A stretch of 64,000 nucleotides of DNA from Ignelater luminosus (GCA_011009095.1 VTPC01090604.1:176001-240000); one strand, 5' to 3'; counted from the stretch's first letter, positions 35,321 through 48,732 are shown. The notes: generated from the letters alone by a model not told the origin. Made by a program: numbers and translations.

Positions 35321-36580
35321 ATGTCGAACGAAGAAAAGAAATTTAAACGTTTAAGAACTCCGCTGTAAGAATGCTTTTTTATTTTAAATATAAAAAATTA
35401 GTTGCAAAAGTTTTCCACTTATTTTATTAAGTTTGATTTTTTGTATTGTTGAATTGGTTGAAATTACCCTCTGCGCATGCCTGTTGACATATACGGAATC
35501 GTCATACCTAACCTTTACGCTTGTCAAAAGCTTCTATTTTCCCTTGTCCCATTGTATTTTTTTTTAATAATTTAGCGTTCACATTAGTATATCATAAGTT
35601 AAGAATAACACTGGCACAAATTAATATATTTTTTATAAGTTAAAGTCGTTTTTAATCAGTTGTAAATAACTTCCTAACTCAGGGTGAGCTGAATATTCAT
35701 TATGTATAATAATGTTTCTTTGTGTGTATTTCCGGGTATTATTCGTTGATCCACATTAATATTAAAACGTTTACTATTGCAGTATGTTTTCAAATGGCAT
35801 AGCTTGTAACTTACCATTCAGTTGCATGAATGTTACGAGAGACTCTGGGTCCGATGAATTGTTACCTAATAAAATGGCCAGGGAACCTGTCTTACTCAAT
35901 GTTTATGACATGTACAAAGTTAACGAATATACAGCTAACATAGGATTAGGTGTTTTTCATTCAGGTAAAGCGCTGGGATTGCAATGTATAAGCTGTTTAT
36001 GTACGTCCTAATTTTAGGTGTAGAAATATATGGAATAGAGTACGCATATGGTGGCCACCAGTTTCCATTCACAGGCATATTCGAAATAGACCCCAGAGAT
36101 GATAAAGAATTAGGCGAACAATTTAGATTTAGGTCTGTGTAATTATATTTGGACCTTGAACACTTTAATTAGATGATATGCAACTTTTCAGGCAATCAAT
36201 TCAAATTGGATATACAGATTTCACAGAGGAAGATGTCAAACGCATAATAAGTGAGCTTGGGAAAGAATTCAGAGGCGACCGTTATCATCTTATGAACAAT
36301 AATTGTAATCATTTTTCAGGGGCCTGTACAAAAGTAAGTGTATTATGTTCTAAGCAGTAGAAGTACATCTTTATATAGTGATAATACGTTATAGATATTA
36401 TGTGGTAAAGATATCCCTCCATGGGTTAATCGATTGGCATACTTTAGTAGTTGGGTGCCATTTTTGGAACGATGCCTTCCGAAAGAATGGTTAACTCCAA
36501 TGGCACTACAACATTCTCTAAGCCATCGACATGGCTCAACCTGTTCAGACACATCGCCCTGCAACACTCCATCCTATTAA
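35321..36580 (+). CDS. DESI2: DESI2-like PPPDE-domain cysteine peptidase
   Basis: Five exons join in frame: 35321-35364, 35783-35964, 36018-36132, 36192-36333 and 36395-36580, giving 222 residues. The PPPDE (permuted papain fold) domain starts at [16 protein letters not shown]. The catalytic histidine is H74 in GVFHSG and the catalytic cysteine C152 in NNNCNHFSG. Later blocks [23 protein letters not shown] and LPKEWLTP are typical of DESI2, a cytoplasmic de-sumoylating or deubiquitinating isopeptidase. The first exon ([15 protein letters not shown]) splices in phase and adds 45 residues before the Met (M46, at 35874) that aligns with the start of other DESI2 proteins. Either start is possible, and M46 is in a good initiation context. 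The tail is shorter than in mammals. Confidence 0.92.
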
Positions 36581-38300
36581 CCTCTGTTAAAATGTTATTT
36601 TGCCAAAAATATTAACTTAAAGACGTGTACGAGTGATTTAACAGAATTAGATAGATAATGTACATTTATCTCGGTGGTAATTTTTATTATAACTAAACAA
36701 TACGAGTTCTTAATTTATTTTCGAATATCCGTTATTTAATATAGTGAAACTAAAAATTTCGTTGTGCAAAACTTTTAAAAATAATAGTCAATAGATGGTT
36801 ACTACCTGGATTTCGACATTAAAGAATCTATTTTTATTGAGAGATTGTGGTGTTTGTTATGTATAAAATAATGACTTACATCGTTTCTAATATATTTGTA
36901 AGAAAATAATAGCCACGGTTCTATGATATACTTTTTAGTACCTAGTTAAGGGTTTATGTATCGTACTTTATGTATTTGTATTTAAAAAGTGAGTATTTAT
37001 ATTTAATGAAAAAAAAAAGTATAATCTAGTTATAAAATACCAAATTTTTAACAAGACTGTAATATAAATAGTTATAAAAATTAACATACAAAACATTTTT
37101 GTTGATTGTCAGAAGCGTTACGACTGCAATAGAAAAAGTATTTAAATTTGCACAGGTGGTTTCATTTATCCGATTGATCTCTCAAACCTCCCAAGCTTGA
37201 TATGTGAGTATTTGTTATAAGTCAACTGCTAAAATCTAAATACCAAGATTTTTAAATGAAATTTTAATGAATGTTTCAGTTTACTTCCATTGGCTGTGTT
37301 GTAATAAACAATCACAAACTATTATGCTAATTGCAATGATGTAATGGTCAACATGGTTGAAAAAAAGTCTTGAGAAGTTCCTCGGCTCCCCCGACTGCTT
37401 GCTTAGCAACCAGTAAGGATTACAATTGTAAAAACATTGGTTGCGTCTACGAACAGTAACTATAATTACATGCTGAATAGATTGAAATTGACATTTGCTG
37501 CCAGTTGTTGTTAATCAGCAATAAAGTGAATTTATTATTTTTGACAAAAAGAGTTGTCAAAGATTGAGGTTAGTTTAATTATGGATAATGATGATTAGAA
37601 CGTGACACCTAACCTCACATTGTACTTTGATTTAAATGATTAAAAAGTAAAGGATTTAGTTGGTTCTACTTGATTTTACTGTTTAAAAAATAAATTAAAA
37701 CCCATTTACCTATTTATACTAGAAGACAGTGTGTGACCCTTGAATGGCTTGAACTAAAGGTAAGGTTAACATACTGAACATGTTTCTTCATTCACTTTAG
37801 TTGGTTGTTCATCATTTTGTTGTTTTGAAACTGTTTAGTATGATGGATAACAACAGTTTTTCTAATAGATCTATGTATAGCTATATCAATTCTCTCGCTA
37901 TCAACCATCTTGCATGCACTTCAAAACATAAAACTTTGTAGTCTCATGAACGATAAAACTCCACATCCTGCATCAACTACAATTTGTGAGACGATTTTCC
38001 AGACATTTTGTATGAATCCATTCAACAATTTTCAACTGGAAGCAGTAACTTTTAAGAGTTAGTATTTATTTTATTATATTTCTTTATTTTTATTTAGAGG
38101 TTTACGTTGATAATCTGGAGATTGCGGTAGAAAGACAAAAAAATATGAGAGAGGAACCAGCTTGCAGAGTTGGTTACTGATTTTGATAGAACTTGATGGA
38201 CCAAAGCGGAGCCAGGTTACTACTTGACGTCATTGTTTTCCAATCGAACAGGAATGGTGGTGCTGTGGTTAGCCTTGGCCGACCACATACCACTACCACG
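36581..38300. other. intergenic stretch after DESI2
   Basis: It contains the DESI2 3' UTR (many candidate AATAAA sites) and AT-rich sequence with motifs GAGGTTAG (37566) and CCTAACCTCAC (37609). No exon was recognised. Confidence 0.4.
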
Positions 38301-38371
38301 CTTAAAATATCTTGGCAAAAAAGAAAAAATTGAATAACTAGTTACAGGGCTTTATTGATAAGAATAGGTAT

Positions 38372-38492
38372 AGTGCATTTGTTTATTATAGAATTCAGAG
38401 TAGGCTGTGGTTTAAGTTAATTTTTACAGTGTACAAAAAATATGCAATGCAGTGACTGTCTACTCTGAATTCTGTAATTAAAAAAATGCACT
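38372..38492. mobile_element. small foldback MITE inserted in copy D
   Basis: The ends (38372-38405 and 38457-38492) are about 36 bases of imperfect inverted repeat containing AGAATTCAGAGTAG and its complement. It interrupts sequence between the GC-rich island and the AAAGCCCTGTAACTAG block, which is uninterrupted in the left arm. A related left end occurs near 24560 in DHX35 intron 6. Confidence 0.7.
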
Positions 38493-38524
38493 GCAACTAA
38501 TTTGAAAGTTTTTTTCGAGGAGAT

Positions 38525-39085
38525 CTACACGGACCGAGTTTAGAAGTTTATCAGGCTTTTCGGGCCTACATCTAGTCAATAGTACCGTTCGGTCTTGTCG
38601 GATCTATCGGCTCTTTTGGACTTCTCGGCCCTTCGGGTCTATCGGGCAGTCGAGAGTTTTGGACTTCTCGGCTCTTCAGATCTATCGGGCCTTTTGGTCT
38701 TCTCAGCCCTTCGGGTCTATCGGGCAGTCGAGAGTTTTGGACTTCTCGGCCCTTCGGGTCTGTCGAGCCTTTTGGACTTCTCGGGCCGTCGGAACTTTTG
38801 GCCTCCTCGACCCTTCGGGTCTATCGGGCTATTTTGATCTCGGCCGTTTGGGTTTATCGGGCCTTTTGGGTCTATTGGGCCGTCGGCCCTTCGGGTCTAC
38901 CGGACCGTCGAGTTTTGGACTTCTCGGCCTTTCAGGTCGGGCCGTTTTGAGCTCTCGGGCCTTTTGAATTTCTCGGCTCCTCGAGCTTCTCTGAAGTGCC
39001 GTTTGGGCCGATCAAGAAGTTACCGGTATTCTTTCATTCGCGTCAAGTTTGTTTCCGCCGGACCTGGAAATATCGGCCCGTGCAG
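38525..39085 (-). repeat. GC-rich tandem-repeat island, copy D
   Basis: On the plus strand it begins CTACACGGACC (38525-38535) and ends GGCCCGTGCAG (39075-39085). Repeated words are TCTCGGCCCTTCGGGTCTAT and TCGGGCCTTTTGGACT. It is the longest copy. Open frames of about 80-100 codons rich in Leu, Ser, Gly and Phe cross it, but these are by-products of the repeat. Confidence 0.8.
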
Positions 39086-40095
39086 GGCTCTACGTGGAGG
39101 TACAAAATATGAAAACTGAAGATAAGTTGTGAGTACTACATTGTTGTCAGGTATGGAGATTTTTCCCCAAATTGGGGAATTTTCAAACTTTGTGGGGAAA
39201 TTAGTGAGGATCTTTAAAAGATGATGATATTCATTCGATTGGTACCGGAAGCTCTAGAAACAAATATGTTGTTTTAACAATCCCTGCGGCAAGAACTATT
39301 CGAAAAAGATATTTCGATTTTCTTGCTGTCAGATTTTACAACCTACTGCCTCTGCATTTTCTAAATTTAAAAAACTTGAAAAGAAAAGCAAAGATGTATT
39401 TGATGCAAACCAATATTTATGTGCTCTTGGTATGGCTAGAATAACTTTGCCACAAAAATATAAAAATAAAATATTTTGTTAATGACTCCATTACGAGTTA
39501 AATTTATAGGTTAATTTAAGTTCAAGTAGACTTGAACAGCAATCTTCTTCAATAAACAATGGAGTATTGTAGTGTTGCCAGGTATGGAGATTTTTGAACT
39601 TGGTGGGGAATTAGTGAGGATCTTAGAAAAGTGGGGATTTATTGGGGATAAATTAAAGATCTTGAGTAAATTCGTAACTTTAGAAACAATAAATACTATA
39701 AATCTTCAAACTTGGAAATTTATGCCAGCTCTGGCAACACTGGATATAGCTATAACCGTCCTTTCTTCCGCTATCTTGATACATTTTGATGAAGTTGAAC
39801 GTCATCTGTTGGTTAATGATTTTTATCTACAGCATAAAAGATTACTTGTATTCACAAGCAACTAGGAAGCAGGATCACAGCTTGTGGACACGAGCATTAT
39901 TTCAATAGGGGATTTTCGTACCGTTATTGGCTACATTTCTGTTAGATGGATGGGGGAGAAAGATTCTTTACACCTAGCAACACTGGAGTGGTGGCGCCTT
40001 TTTTGTACCATCTAAAGCCCTGCCTAGTTATTTACTGTTTCTCACTTTATTTACTTATCACAGCTTGTGGAAGCCCTGCGATCATGTGGAATATC

Positions 40096-42352
40096 TTTTT
40101 TGAGTCTGTCAACTCCTACCGTAAGTGAACTGTAACATAATCTCAAATCGTAACCTCAGTGTGTATATACTTCAAGTTTGTTTAATCTGCCTTTCTTTTC
40201 ATGTAGTAAGTAGACTTTTTTTACGTAGATATTTCTTTTACAAACACAAAACAATTTAGTTGGTCAACAACATAACCTAACAAAACACACATCTTTATAC
40301 CAACGTGTTCTCTAGCAGTTGTGATGTAATGTGCTACACCCGCTAGAGCAAATGCTGTCAGTGCGTTGCACTAAACTTATACAGATTGCATCGGTTGGAG
40401 AGAGTACATTGGAGTCACCTGTATTGGAAACAAGATAGAATGCTAGAAATAAAAACATGCTGCCTTGGAAATGGATGAATTGATATGTATTAAAAATGAA
40501 GTGGATGCACAGGAGGGATAATTTTTACTTCTATCCTCACGTCCACTACAGGTGATTTCAATGTTCTCTGTCCAACCAATGCAATTCCCTATGTGTGGAC
40601 TTGGACTCCCCTGTATATCAAACGGAGCTAATGCAAATAGTACAATATTGTGCTACCAATGAAAAAATTCCTGAGCAGATCAAATAAAAAAAAAATCGAG
40701 TAGGCCATGCAATGCACATTTCTTGAGTTGGTATAATTGAAAACAAAATTTTAATTTGACAATTTCTAAACAAAGTTGTCAATCAAATCATGCAGAATAT
40801 AGAGTTCGGACAATTCTCATGAGTTTCTAGCAACTCCTCTAAATCTGCAGAAAGTTGGTAGTTGTAAGGTATAGGAATGATTTATTAGACCTTTTTTAGC
40901 ACAATTACACGACGATGAACTGCAAGAAGGTTTCTTTCAGCAAGACAATGTTACAGATCTAACTGTACTACACTATTTTGTGTTTTTATATCTAAAAAAT
41001 ACTGTTTTTAAAAATCCACTTTATAATTTAGAATTTATATTTGTCAACTGTTTATTTATCTACTTGGATGATTACTGTGTATTCGTTCGATCAGCCAAGA
41101 TTCCATTGCAACGTTTAATAACTAGACATTTCTGAGACAATACAATTACCGCCGCCACTCCCACCCCCCCATATCGTGTTTCTAGTTATGCACTGACATA
41201 ATTGTATGCTTGCCGTATGCAGAATTTTTAAAAGAATCAGAATCTGTAAGAAAAAAAATGCAAGTTACCATTAAAAAAAAGATTGATAACGGCCTGCTTG
41301 ATTTTTTTTTTAATTGATCACACAGTATAATACTAAAATGCCGTGCAACTTGTGCTCGCTTCTAGTACTCGTCCAAGTTAATGGCATCATGTAAATTAGC
41401 CATTGAAGTTGTAAAATCTAATTCTTCCTTCCCTTAAAAGAAACCAGCATTTTATTTTGCACGAATTATACACTACAAACTATTGAAATTAATAGAATCA
41501 TTTGCTTTAATATTTATTGAGAAAAATTTGTCTAATATTACTTAAAATGTATGAATCCCAATGATGGCTAAAATCATAATAAAATAATAAAAATTATTTA
41601 CATTTTTAAAAATTCATCGTTACACATTCATTTTCATATCTAACCTCTATCTAAAACTGAAGATTACCAAAAAGACTTCTTTAATACTGTTATTTACACA
41701 AGACAAGAAATAAATATCCGCAAGATAATAACAAAGAAATCTTCTGTTTGAAAATAATGTTTATGTATTATATTCCTTTAAATCTTACAAAAAGCAACCT
41801 TATAATAGTAATAATGATAATAATAATAATTACATTACATTAGGATATAAATCAAAACTAAAAACTTTCTTGCCTTTTCTTTAAATGTTAAAATTAGTGC
41901 TTCGTTTTGCAGAAGTCCTATATTTCAACTTGACTATGTCAATATGTATAATATACTCTTTATCTCTGATACACACTCGTATTCTTAACCATCATTAGGT
42001 GGCACTTATTATAAATGATTAAAAATACGACAATGCTATTTCCCATTATTCTTTTTTTTTAATTTGAGTAAGATCTAACCCTTTTTTTAATGTGTGTGAA
42101 AATTTAAAAAACTGTATGTAATAGAATATGACTACTACCTGTGGGTATGTATGTATGTACATCAGGATTTTATCAAAAAGATTCAAAATGGAAAACGGAA
42201 AAAGAGAAAACGAAAAATTATTTTCAATAATTTTTGTACAAACTAAGAACATTCTTGTTTTTATAATACACCTTGAAACAAAAGAAAGTTAATAATTATA
42301 TATTTTTTTTTGTTGTGTTAGTAATTTCAATTCCTACATGAACAGGAGGCTG
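40096..42352. other. intergenic stretch with a foldback repeat and the ARCN1 3' region
   Basis: A foldback repeat lies at 40385-40586 (arms of about 40 bases containing ATTGCATCGGTTGGAGAGAG and its near complement). The right part is AT-rich and probably includes the ARCN1 3' UTR. No exon was recognised. Confidence 0.4.
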
Positions 42353-45300
42353 TTACACAATTTCATACTTATCGGGAAATAGTACAGTCTCGACTGAATG
42401 CTTAACTGGAGACTCATCATCAACTAATAACACCTCAGTTACCTAAAAATAGAAATTTCAAAAAATATTTAAATTTGTAAATTTATAAACTCACTTTAAT
42501 TTGTGCATATGTAGACTTGGAATTAAACGAAACATTCAATGGGAAAAAGTCATTTGGTATCGCTTTAGGTGCAGAGAATTCCAACGAGCCAGTTTTATTG
42601 CTGGAATCAATCAATGGCAATGACCATATCAATTGATTACGTCTAGCTTCGTGGTTATATGTACCATCACATTCACCGACGATCGGTGAACATCCAATCC
42701 TACAAGAATTTATTCGTCAGCAGATTTCTACAAGGTTAAAGTTAAACTTACGGCAAAGAAATAGTAATATTAACATCGGCAAGTTCTAAGTCTGGTTGAG
42801 TCAGTTCGTATTCAATGTTGACATCACAGCTGCCATCGCCCGCTTCTGAAGGCCAACAATTGATGAGTAGAGGGACGAGACTTTCATCGGCACCTTGAAG
42901 TCTCCATTTCAAAACGCCAACGTCTGTGTGAAGGGGGAAAGGCTTTGCGGGTTGCTTAAGACCAATCTATAATTTTATAATTAAAATTACAGTTCTCATT
43001 TAATTAACTGCGATTTATGGTTTCAAAATTAATTTATTTCAGTATAAAAACCAAGAAACTTTCGTACAATGATAAACCAAAGAAATCGAGCAACTATTGA
43101 TGATTTTTAGTTGCCAAAATTTTATTTTTATCATTACACAACAAAAATGAATGAAAAAAATCATAATTGCATAAATACAGTAAACTCTTTATTTTTTAAA
43201 GGGGAGATCATCAGGTTCACGAGATTCTACTGTACTACTGAACAGAATGAAAACTGCAATATCCCAGATACCTCAATATAAAGCCAAATCTTATCAATAG
43301 ATTCATTACTTATACAGTTATGGAACTGATAGAGCAAGAATTAAGCAGAAATAATAAAAACACCAGTATTCAAAATAAAGGTGTTGCAATCACGTAAACA
43401 AAAATAAACCATTTATTGGTACATATGTCACTAGTAAATAACTGTATGAAAATAGCTCCTTCCTGGGGAAATAACTGCTTGGATGAATAACATTTATTTC
43501 TATTTAAATTTAGTATCCGACAGAACCGTTATTAAACAAACAGAATTCAACCTATTATTGAGGTTATGCGTATTTAACAGTTTCACACCAATATCAGAAA
43601 TATTGTTATTAACTATTATAGAAATATACTAAATAAAGTTATTATTTCTAGTATTGCAGTTGTTTATAGTCACTGGAAATATTTGTGGTAATCTTATTTG
43701 AAAATTTCAATATAAGTTGAAATTAAAATTAATTTTAGTATTTTTTTTCATTTCAAAAAGTCACTCTCCTCTTTATTCAAAATACATTTAATGTGTTTAC
43801 TATTAAAATTCTTAGATTATTTTCTACTTAAAACCTAAAACAAGAAGCAATACATTAATATTGTACATTACACGTGGTATTTGAGATTCTAACCTAACTT
43901 TTGGTACATTAATGTTTTGTGTTGCCTTAAAATTTAAATTCTTGATCTTGAATTTAATAAAATATACTAGAAATTTTGCTTTTTTTCACTTTTGCATTTA
44001 GTTTAGTGATCTATTGTAATATAAAATAGATTAATTAATGCTTTTACATTCTGTGCTACAAGAAGTACATTAACTGGAAATACAGCTATTTCCATTTTAT
44101 AAAAAAACATTTATTTACATGTACCTAAAAATCATTCAGGCAGATACTGTTTGCTTGTTTCAATAATATTTACCTAGTCAGCAATTAAATGAACCCATTT
44201 AATCTGACTTTTTAGTTACTAAATAGTTTTAGGTTATGTAGCATTTGACAATTAAATTTCAGAAAGTTGTGCATTTATGATTTCAAGAAGAAATAATAAA
44301 TAATACGACTTTTTAACAAAATACAAATTTTAAATAATATGACAGTTAAATTATTCATTCATCCCAACAGTAAAAAAAAATGAAATTTCCTAATAAAAAA
44401 TTGGTGCATGCCAACTTGACAGTTGCTGGCTAAAGTGAATGAAGTTTTCATGTTTATGTTATCTGTTTTTCTAACCTGAGAAGTGTTTGACAAGCGTGTC
44501 CTCATTTCATCCTGACATTTATTTGTGAAATTAATATCATTGAGGTACTCTATTGTGAATAAAAATAAAATAAATAAATTCACCAAGTTGATTGTTTGGT
44601 GCATGGATCCAGCTGAATGATTTTCGAACGATTTTGTGATCAATGCACAACTTTTCAATGTAAACATAACCTAAAGAACAAGTAAGAAGATTGTCAGTGC
44701 ACACTGGAATTTTATTAATTATGACCATGGACCATTCTGGATTTCCAGGTGAGTTTTATCAAAATGTTTTTGTAGTATGTTGTAATCATTTTTTTGGAAG
44801 TGCCCCAATATGAATTGTTATAAGAAAAAAGCATCTGCTTTGTAAAGATAAAGTGCAAAGGAAAAATGTAACCTCAGATTTATGCATGTAGCAAATGTCA
44901 TTTAGGAAAACAAGTATAACTCAACAGTTAATGATAAATTAAATTACAATTAAAATAAAATAAATGTAAATGGTCAACCTTTACTTTGAGAATAAATGTA
45001 GAAAAAAAACCCCAAAGATTTCGATTGCTTAATTAGTAACTCCAGTTGTCAAAATGACAGAAATAGTTTTCAAGGTTAAGTTCTTTTTTGATTTTCGTTG
45101 TTAACCTAACAAAAAAACGTCCTATGTATTTTGTACTCATCAATTTGCAACAGTTAACAACATTCCACTATTTTAACATGACGAGTTCTTATTTGATACT
45201 AAATGATGTAATAAGTTGTGTCACACATTTGTATAACAAGCATTTCACAATATTGCAAATTAATTACCTGCGAACGCAATTTGAATAGTTCTTTATCAAC

Positions 45301-46729
45301 ATTAGGATGTGTTTGCAGTTGCACACCATGTTTATCTTGATTTTTAAGTTGCACACGAATGCGTCCCCATTTTTCATCACCAATATGTAAAGTAATAAGA
45401 CCTAAGAGTTCAAATTGTTGTACTCCTCCATCGCGTCCCATGCTCACTATCAATTTTTCTTCTTGTTTTAAATGAACTCTAAAAAAATTTTAATTTTAAC
45501 GTTTTCAATGTTTAATTAAACATGCTGCGCAACTTACCCATCGATATCAGGTTTAATGGCAATCGATTTGTGCCCCGGCTGTGATACATTGTTAACATTA
45601 GTAACGACACTTTCACCTTCAGATTTTAATTGATCCACAAACGATTCTACATCTTTACCCTTACTTCCTAACTTCATTGCACGAGTTGGTAATTGTTTCC
45701 TACAAATAGTTTTAATATTTGCTATTTTAACCAAAAAAAATATAAAAATCAAAATTACTTACTGAACAGATGTGTATGTGGGTGGTTTAACATCATTACT
45801 AACATTAGCTATGTCGCCAACGGACGGAGCAGGTGTATAACCAGTCGAGCTGCCAAAGCCACCACTGGTGGTGTACGCTGGTTTGCCACCCTTTTTAGCA
45901 GCTTCCATACGTTGTCTCTGCAATTCTTTCGCTTTCTCACGCATTTTATTTTTAGCTTCTCTTTCTTGCGACTAAATAAAATTTAAGTTAGACTTTAATC
46001 ATATTTAAAAATCATCGTTAACTATAACTTACTTGCCGCACGGCTTGATACACTTTCTCTTCGTGCGAATCCATTTCTACGAATGTTCGTATTTGTGATA
46101 AATTTACACTTTCTCTATAACCAAGTGCAACAATCTCATCAAATGCAAATATGAGATTAAAGGCATTTTCAACTATTTCATTCTCTTCAAGTGATCTACA
46201 ATATTCTGGAATCTAGCAAAATAACAAATTGAATTCCGTCAAATATCTATAATATAATGAAATAATAACTTACAACACGTGCAAATAATCTTAACGTTTC
46301 CAAATCTTCTAGAATGTTACTTGCTCGAGTTGTAATAAGCAGCATATAAAGTCGTTCTAGCGGCTGGTAAACATATCTTACTGAATCTGTTTCTACAAAT
46401 GTATGTTGCGTGCCTGCAGGAATTAGTTTAGGAAATGCTGCTAAAAGACCTTCTATTCGAGCCTTTGTCATTTCAACAAATTGACGGGACACAATCGCTG
46501 TATCAGAAAAAAAAGCAATTATCATTGGTTACTACAATAAATGTAATAATCGGTTTACTTACTTTTCCCCGCTTTGGTACATACCGCAGCGGCTATAAGC
46601 ACCTAAAACATGACAACATTTAATACAAATACATTGTAAAAGCATAAGTGAGTCTATTAAGTCAGTGTCAGAGTTGGCTGTATGTAACTAATAAAATTAT
46701 TAGATAAAATACAGGAAGACAGTTACCAT
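42353..46729 (-). CDS. ARCN1: coatomer subunit delta (delta-COP, archain)
   Basis: Ten exons on the minus strand join in frame: 46729-46727, 46602-46563, 46497-46274, 46212-46033, 45971-45763, 45699-45538, 45478-45268, 42966-42752, 42699-42495 and 42442-42353, giving 512 residues (human 511). The first coding exon is only the ATG, followed by a donor (ATG|GTAACT). The protein starts [14 protein letters not shown] and continues [20 protein letters not shown], the N-terminal longin domain. A hinge with a Gly/Ser/Pro-rich stretch follows, then the mu-homology domain with [35 protein letters not shown] and CDVNIEYEL, ending FPDKYEIV. Delta-COP is part of the COPI F-subcomplex that sorts Golgi-to-ER cargo. 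Intron 7 is 2.3 kb and contains no recognised gene. Confidence 0.96.
42967..45267. other. large intron of ARCN1
   Basis: AT-rich, with no recognisable exon or intact mobile element. A 102-codon open frame at 44359-44667 on the minus strand has no protein-like features I can name. Confidence 0.5.
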
Positions 46730-47467
46730 GGTGGCAAGTTTTTTTGGAAAAATCGAGCAACAATAGAATGTACTTTCAAAATTTTATCAAATTATGGATA
46801 ACATTACACCCAGAAGACACACACACTAAGATGACGTTGACGTGTGCCGTTTTGGTAACTTTTGTTTTGATGTGACGTTTAATTGCAAAAGTAAAAGTCA
46901 CTAGATCTATACAGAGCCTGATTAAAGTTAAATTATAATTTTATAAATAAATTTTTTTTTTCTTATTTAAGAACGTTAACTTTATTTTATTAATTCTATT
47001 TAGTAGTGTTTCTTTATTGAATCTCTTCGAGGACAGAATTACTTTTTAATTAGGTTTGTTTAATTCAGAATTAGCACGTGTATGGTTTAGTTGTTGAATG
47101 TGTCTACCATGTGTTCAACAAATCGCGAAATTTACTTGGGTGTTTTTATATTGATTATTCTCTTGCAATAAAAAAAAGAAATAGCCAAATAAAATATTGT
47201 AATTTTATTATATTATTATTTTTATTTTCGTATCATATTTTATACAGATTTCAAATTTATATCAAGTATTTCCAAAGCACAAATTACAAAGTAGAATAGT
47301 AACATTTTCTAGCGATTTTGATTTTCTCTAACGGGCCAATTTTAGCTCTGTAAACTCGGTTGTGGGTAAATGTAGGCGTTTTTACCTATTTTGTGTCAGC
47401 AAACACCAGGAAAAGATTTTTTTAAATGTTGTAAATCCAGCATTTAAAGCCGTTTTATAATTAAAGA
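46730..47467. promoter_or_regulatory. divergent upstream region, ARCN1/zinc-finger gene
   Basis: The start codons are 738 bases apart on opposite strands. No core promoter element was assigned. Confidence 0.35.
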
Positions 47468-48732
47468 ATGTCTGAAGGTAAAAGAAAAAGGTAATAATTT
47501 CGTTAATTGTGCAGATTCGAACTTTACACGTTTAACCAAACATTTCTAGAATTGAAGATCATTATGTGGCTCGATACAAACCTAATTTACAACACCAACA
47601 ACAGGAACAGCACCAAAGCCAGAATCATGCTAACACTCTTTCAACAAATCCCATTTTACAACAACAAATAATAGTTAATCCAGTTATAACACATGCCGAA
47701 CAGATTAACGAAAACGAACAAATTCAGATATTAAATGGTAATTTGACTAATAATCAAAGTGGACAGTCGAATCTCGTGTATATAATTTTACCATCAGGCG
47801 TAAACCAAACGCAAAATTTATTGCAAGGACTTCAAACTGTATTACTTGTACCAAAAGATGAACAAGGTAACTTTGTTGAAGGCTCGTCACAAGTTCAGTA
47901 TTGTTTGCCAGTTAATGAAAATATTAATGTAGAGCCTCAAACAAAGAAAGCTGAAGATGTGGTGCTTGTTAAAGATGTTAAAGTTTTAAAGCAAGAACCG
48001 GGAGCATCTGTTGAATATTTACAGTCGACTCCTCAGACAGATCCATTACAAATTCAAAGTTTTCCGGAGAGTAATAGTATCAATTGCCCAGGATTACCAG
48101 CGTATGGTGAGCCTGCAATGCCAGAAAATATTTTTGTTTTGAATACTAAGGATATACAGAAAATACGTCAGATTGAGAATGTCGATGTATTAAAGCATAA
48201 AGTGCAGTTTAAGTGTGACTATCCAGGGTGTATACTTAGTTTTCCATCACTTTATGAGAAGAAGATTCATGCTGACACTCATATTTTTCAAGCTGGTTCT
48301 GAATTTAAATGCAATATTTGTAATCTATCTTTTAAAGTAGCCGGTGAACGAAATAAACATGTAGATTCACATGCGATAGTTAGTACTTATAAATGCAAAA
48401 ATTGTGAAAAAACATTTCCATATTACACAACGTTGGTGAAGCATGTGAATGAAGAGAAATGCGCCAGCGATAAATCTTTCTCCTGTCATTATTGTGGTGT
48501 ACAGTTTGTTGATATCATTGATCTTGAAAGGCATCAAAAAGAAAATGTTAAACATTGTATCTGTCATGCAAAAATATGTAGCGATCCAGCGTTTGAATTG
48601 CATACAACTTTGTGCACATTATATAAACAAAAAATGGGTAATACAAAGAGACCACGTGTTAAAAGTAAATCGCATGGTAATAATAGTAGTAACAGTAGTG
48701 GTAGTAGTAGTGAAGTTATTGTTCTTGATTAG
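47468..48732 (+). CDS. C2H2 zinc-finger protein, four fingers, unassigned
   Basis: Two exons, 47468-47490 (MSEGKRKR, donor AG|GTAATA) and 47550-48732, join in phase to 401 residues. The N-terminus is basic. Residues about 20-130 are rich in Gln and Asn, a pattern of transactivation or low-complexity domains. Four zinc fingers follow: FKCDYPGC with H-x3-to-4-H near 228-253, FKCNICNLSF near 260-282, YKCKNCEKTF near 288-312 (ending in Cys, HVNEEKC) and FSCHYCGVQF near 318-345 (ending HC). The tail is Lys/Arg-rich and then serine-rich, ending VIVLD. It is probably a nuclear DNA-binding protein. I do not recognise the orthologue. There is no KRAB, ZAD or BTB domain. Confidence 0.85.

Larger units (their letters stand above)
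38300..40095. repeat. right arm of the large inverted composite repeat
   Basis: Reverse-complement partner of 30600-31900. It contains copy D of the GC-rich island, then two successive copies of a block with GGTATGGAGATTTTT and GGGGAA.TTAGTGAGGATCTT (39150-39220 and 39575-39640), then the block with CACTGGAGTGGTGGCGCC near 39982 and ACAGCTTGTGGAAGCCCTGC near 40060. The duplication of the middle block is absent from the left arm. Confidence 0.75.

Noticed and set aside
38595-38967. Leu/Ser/Gly-rich frames in copy D
   Set aside because: Same reason: repeat DNA read in arbitrary frames. The homologous copy C gives different peptides.
44359-44728. Two minus-strand frames in ARCN1 intron 7
   Set aside because: No domain, no splice support, and normal AT-rich intron composition.
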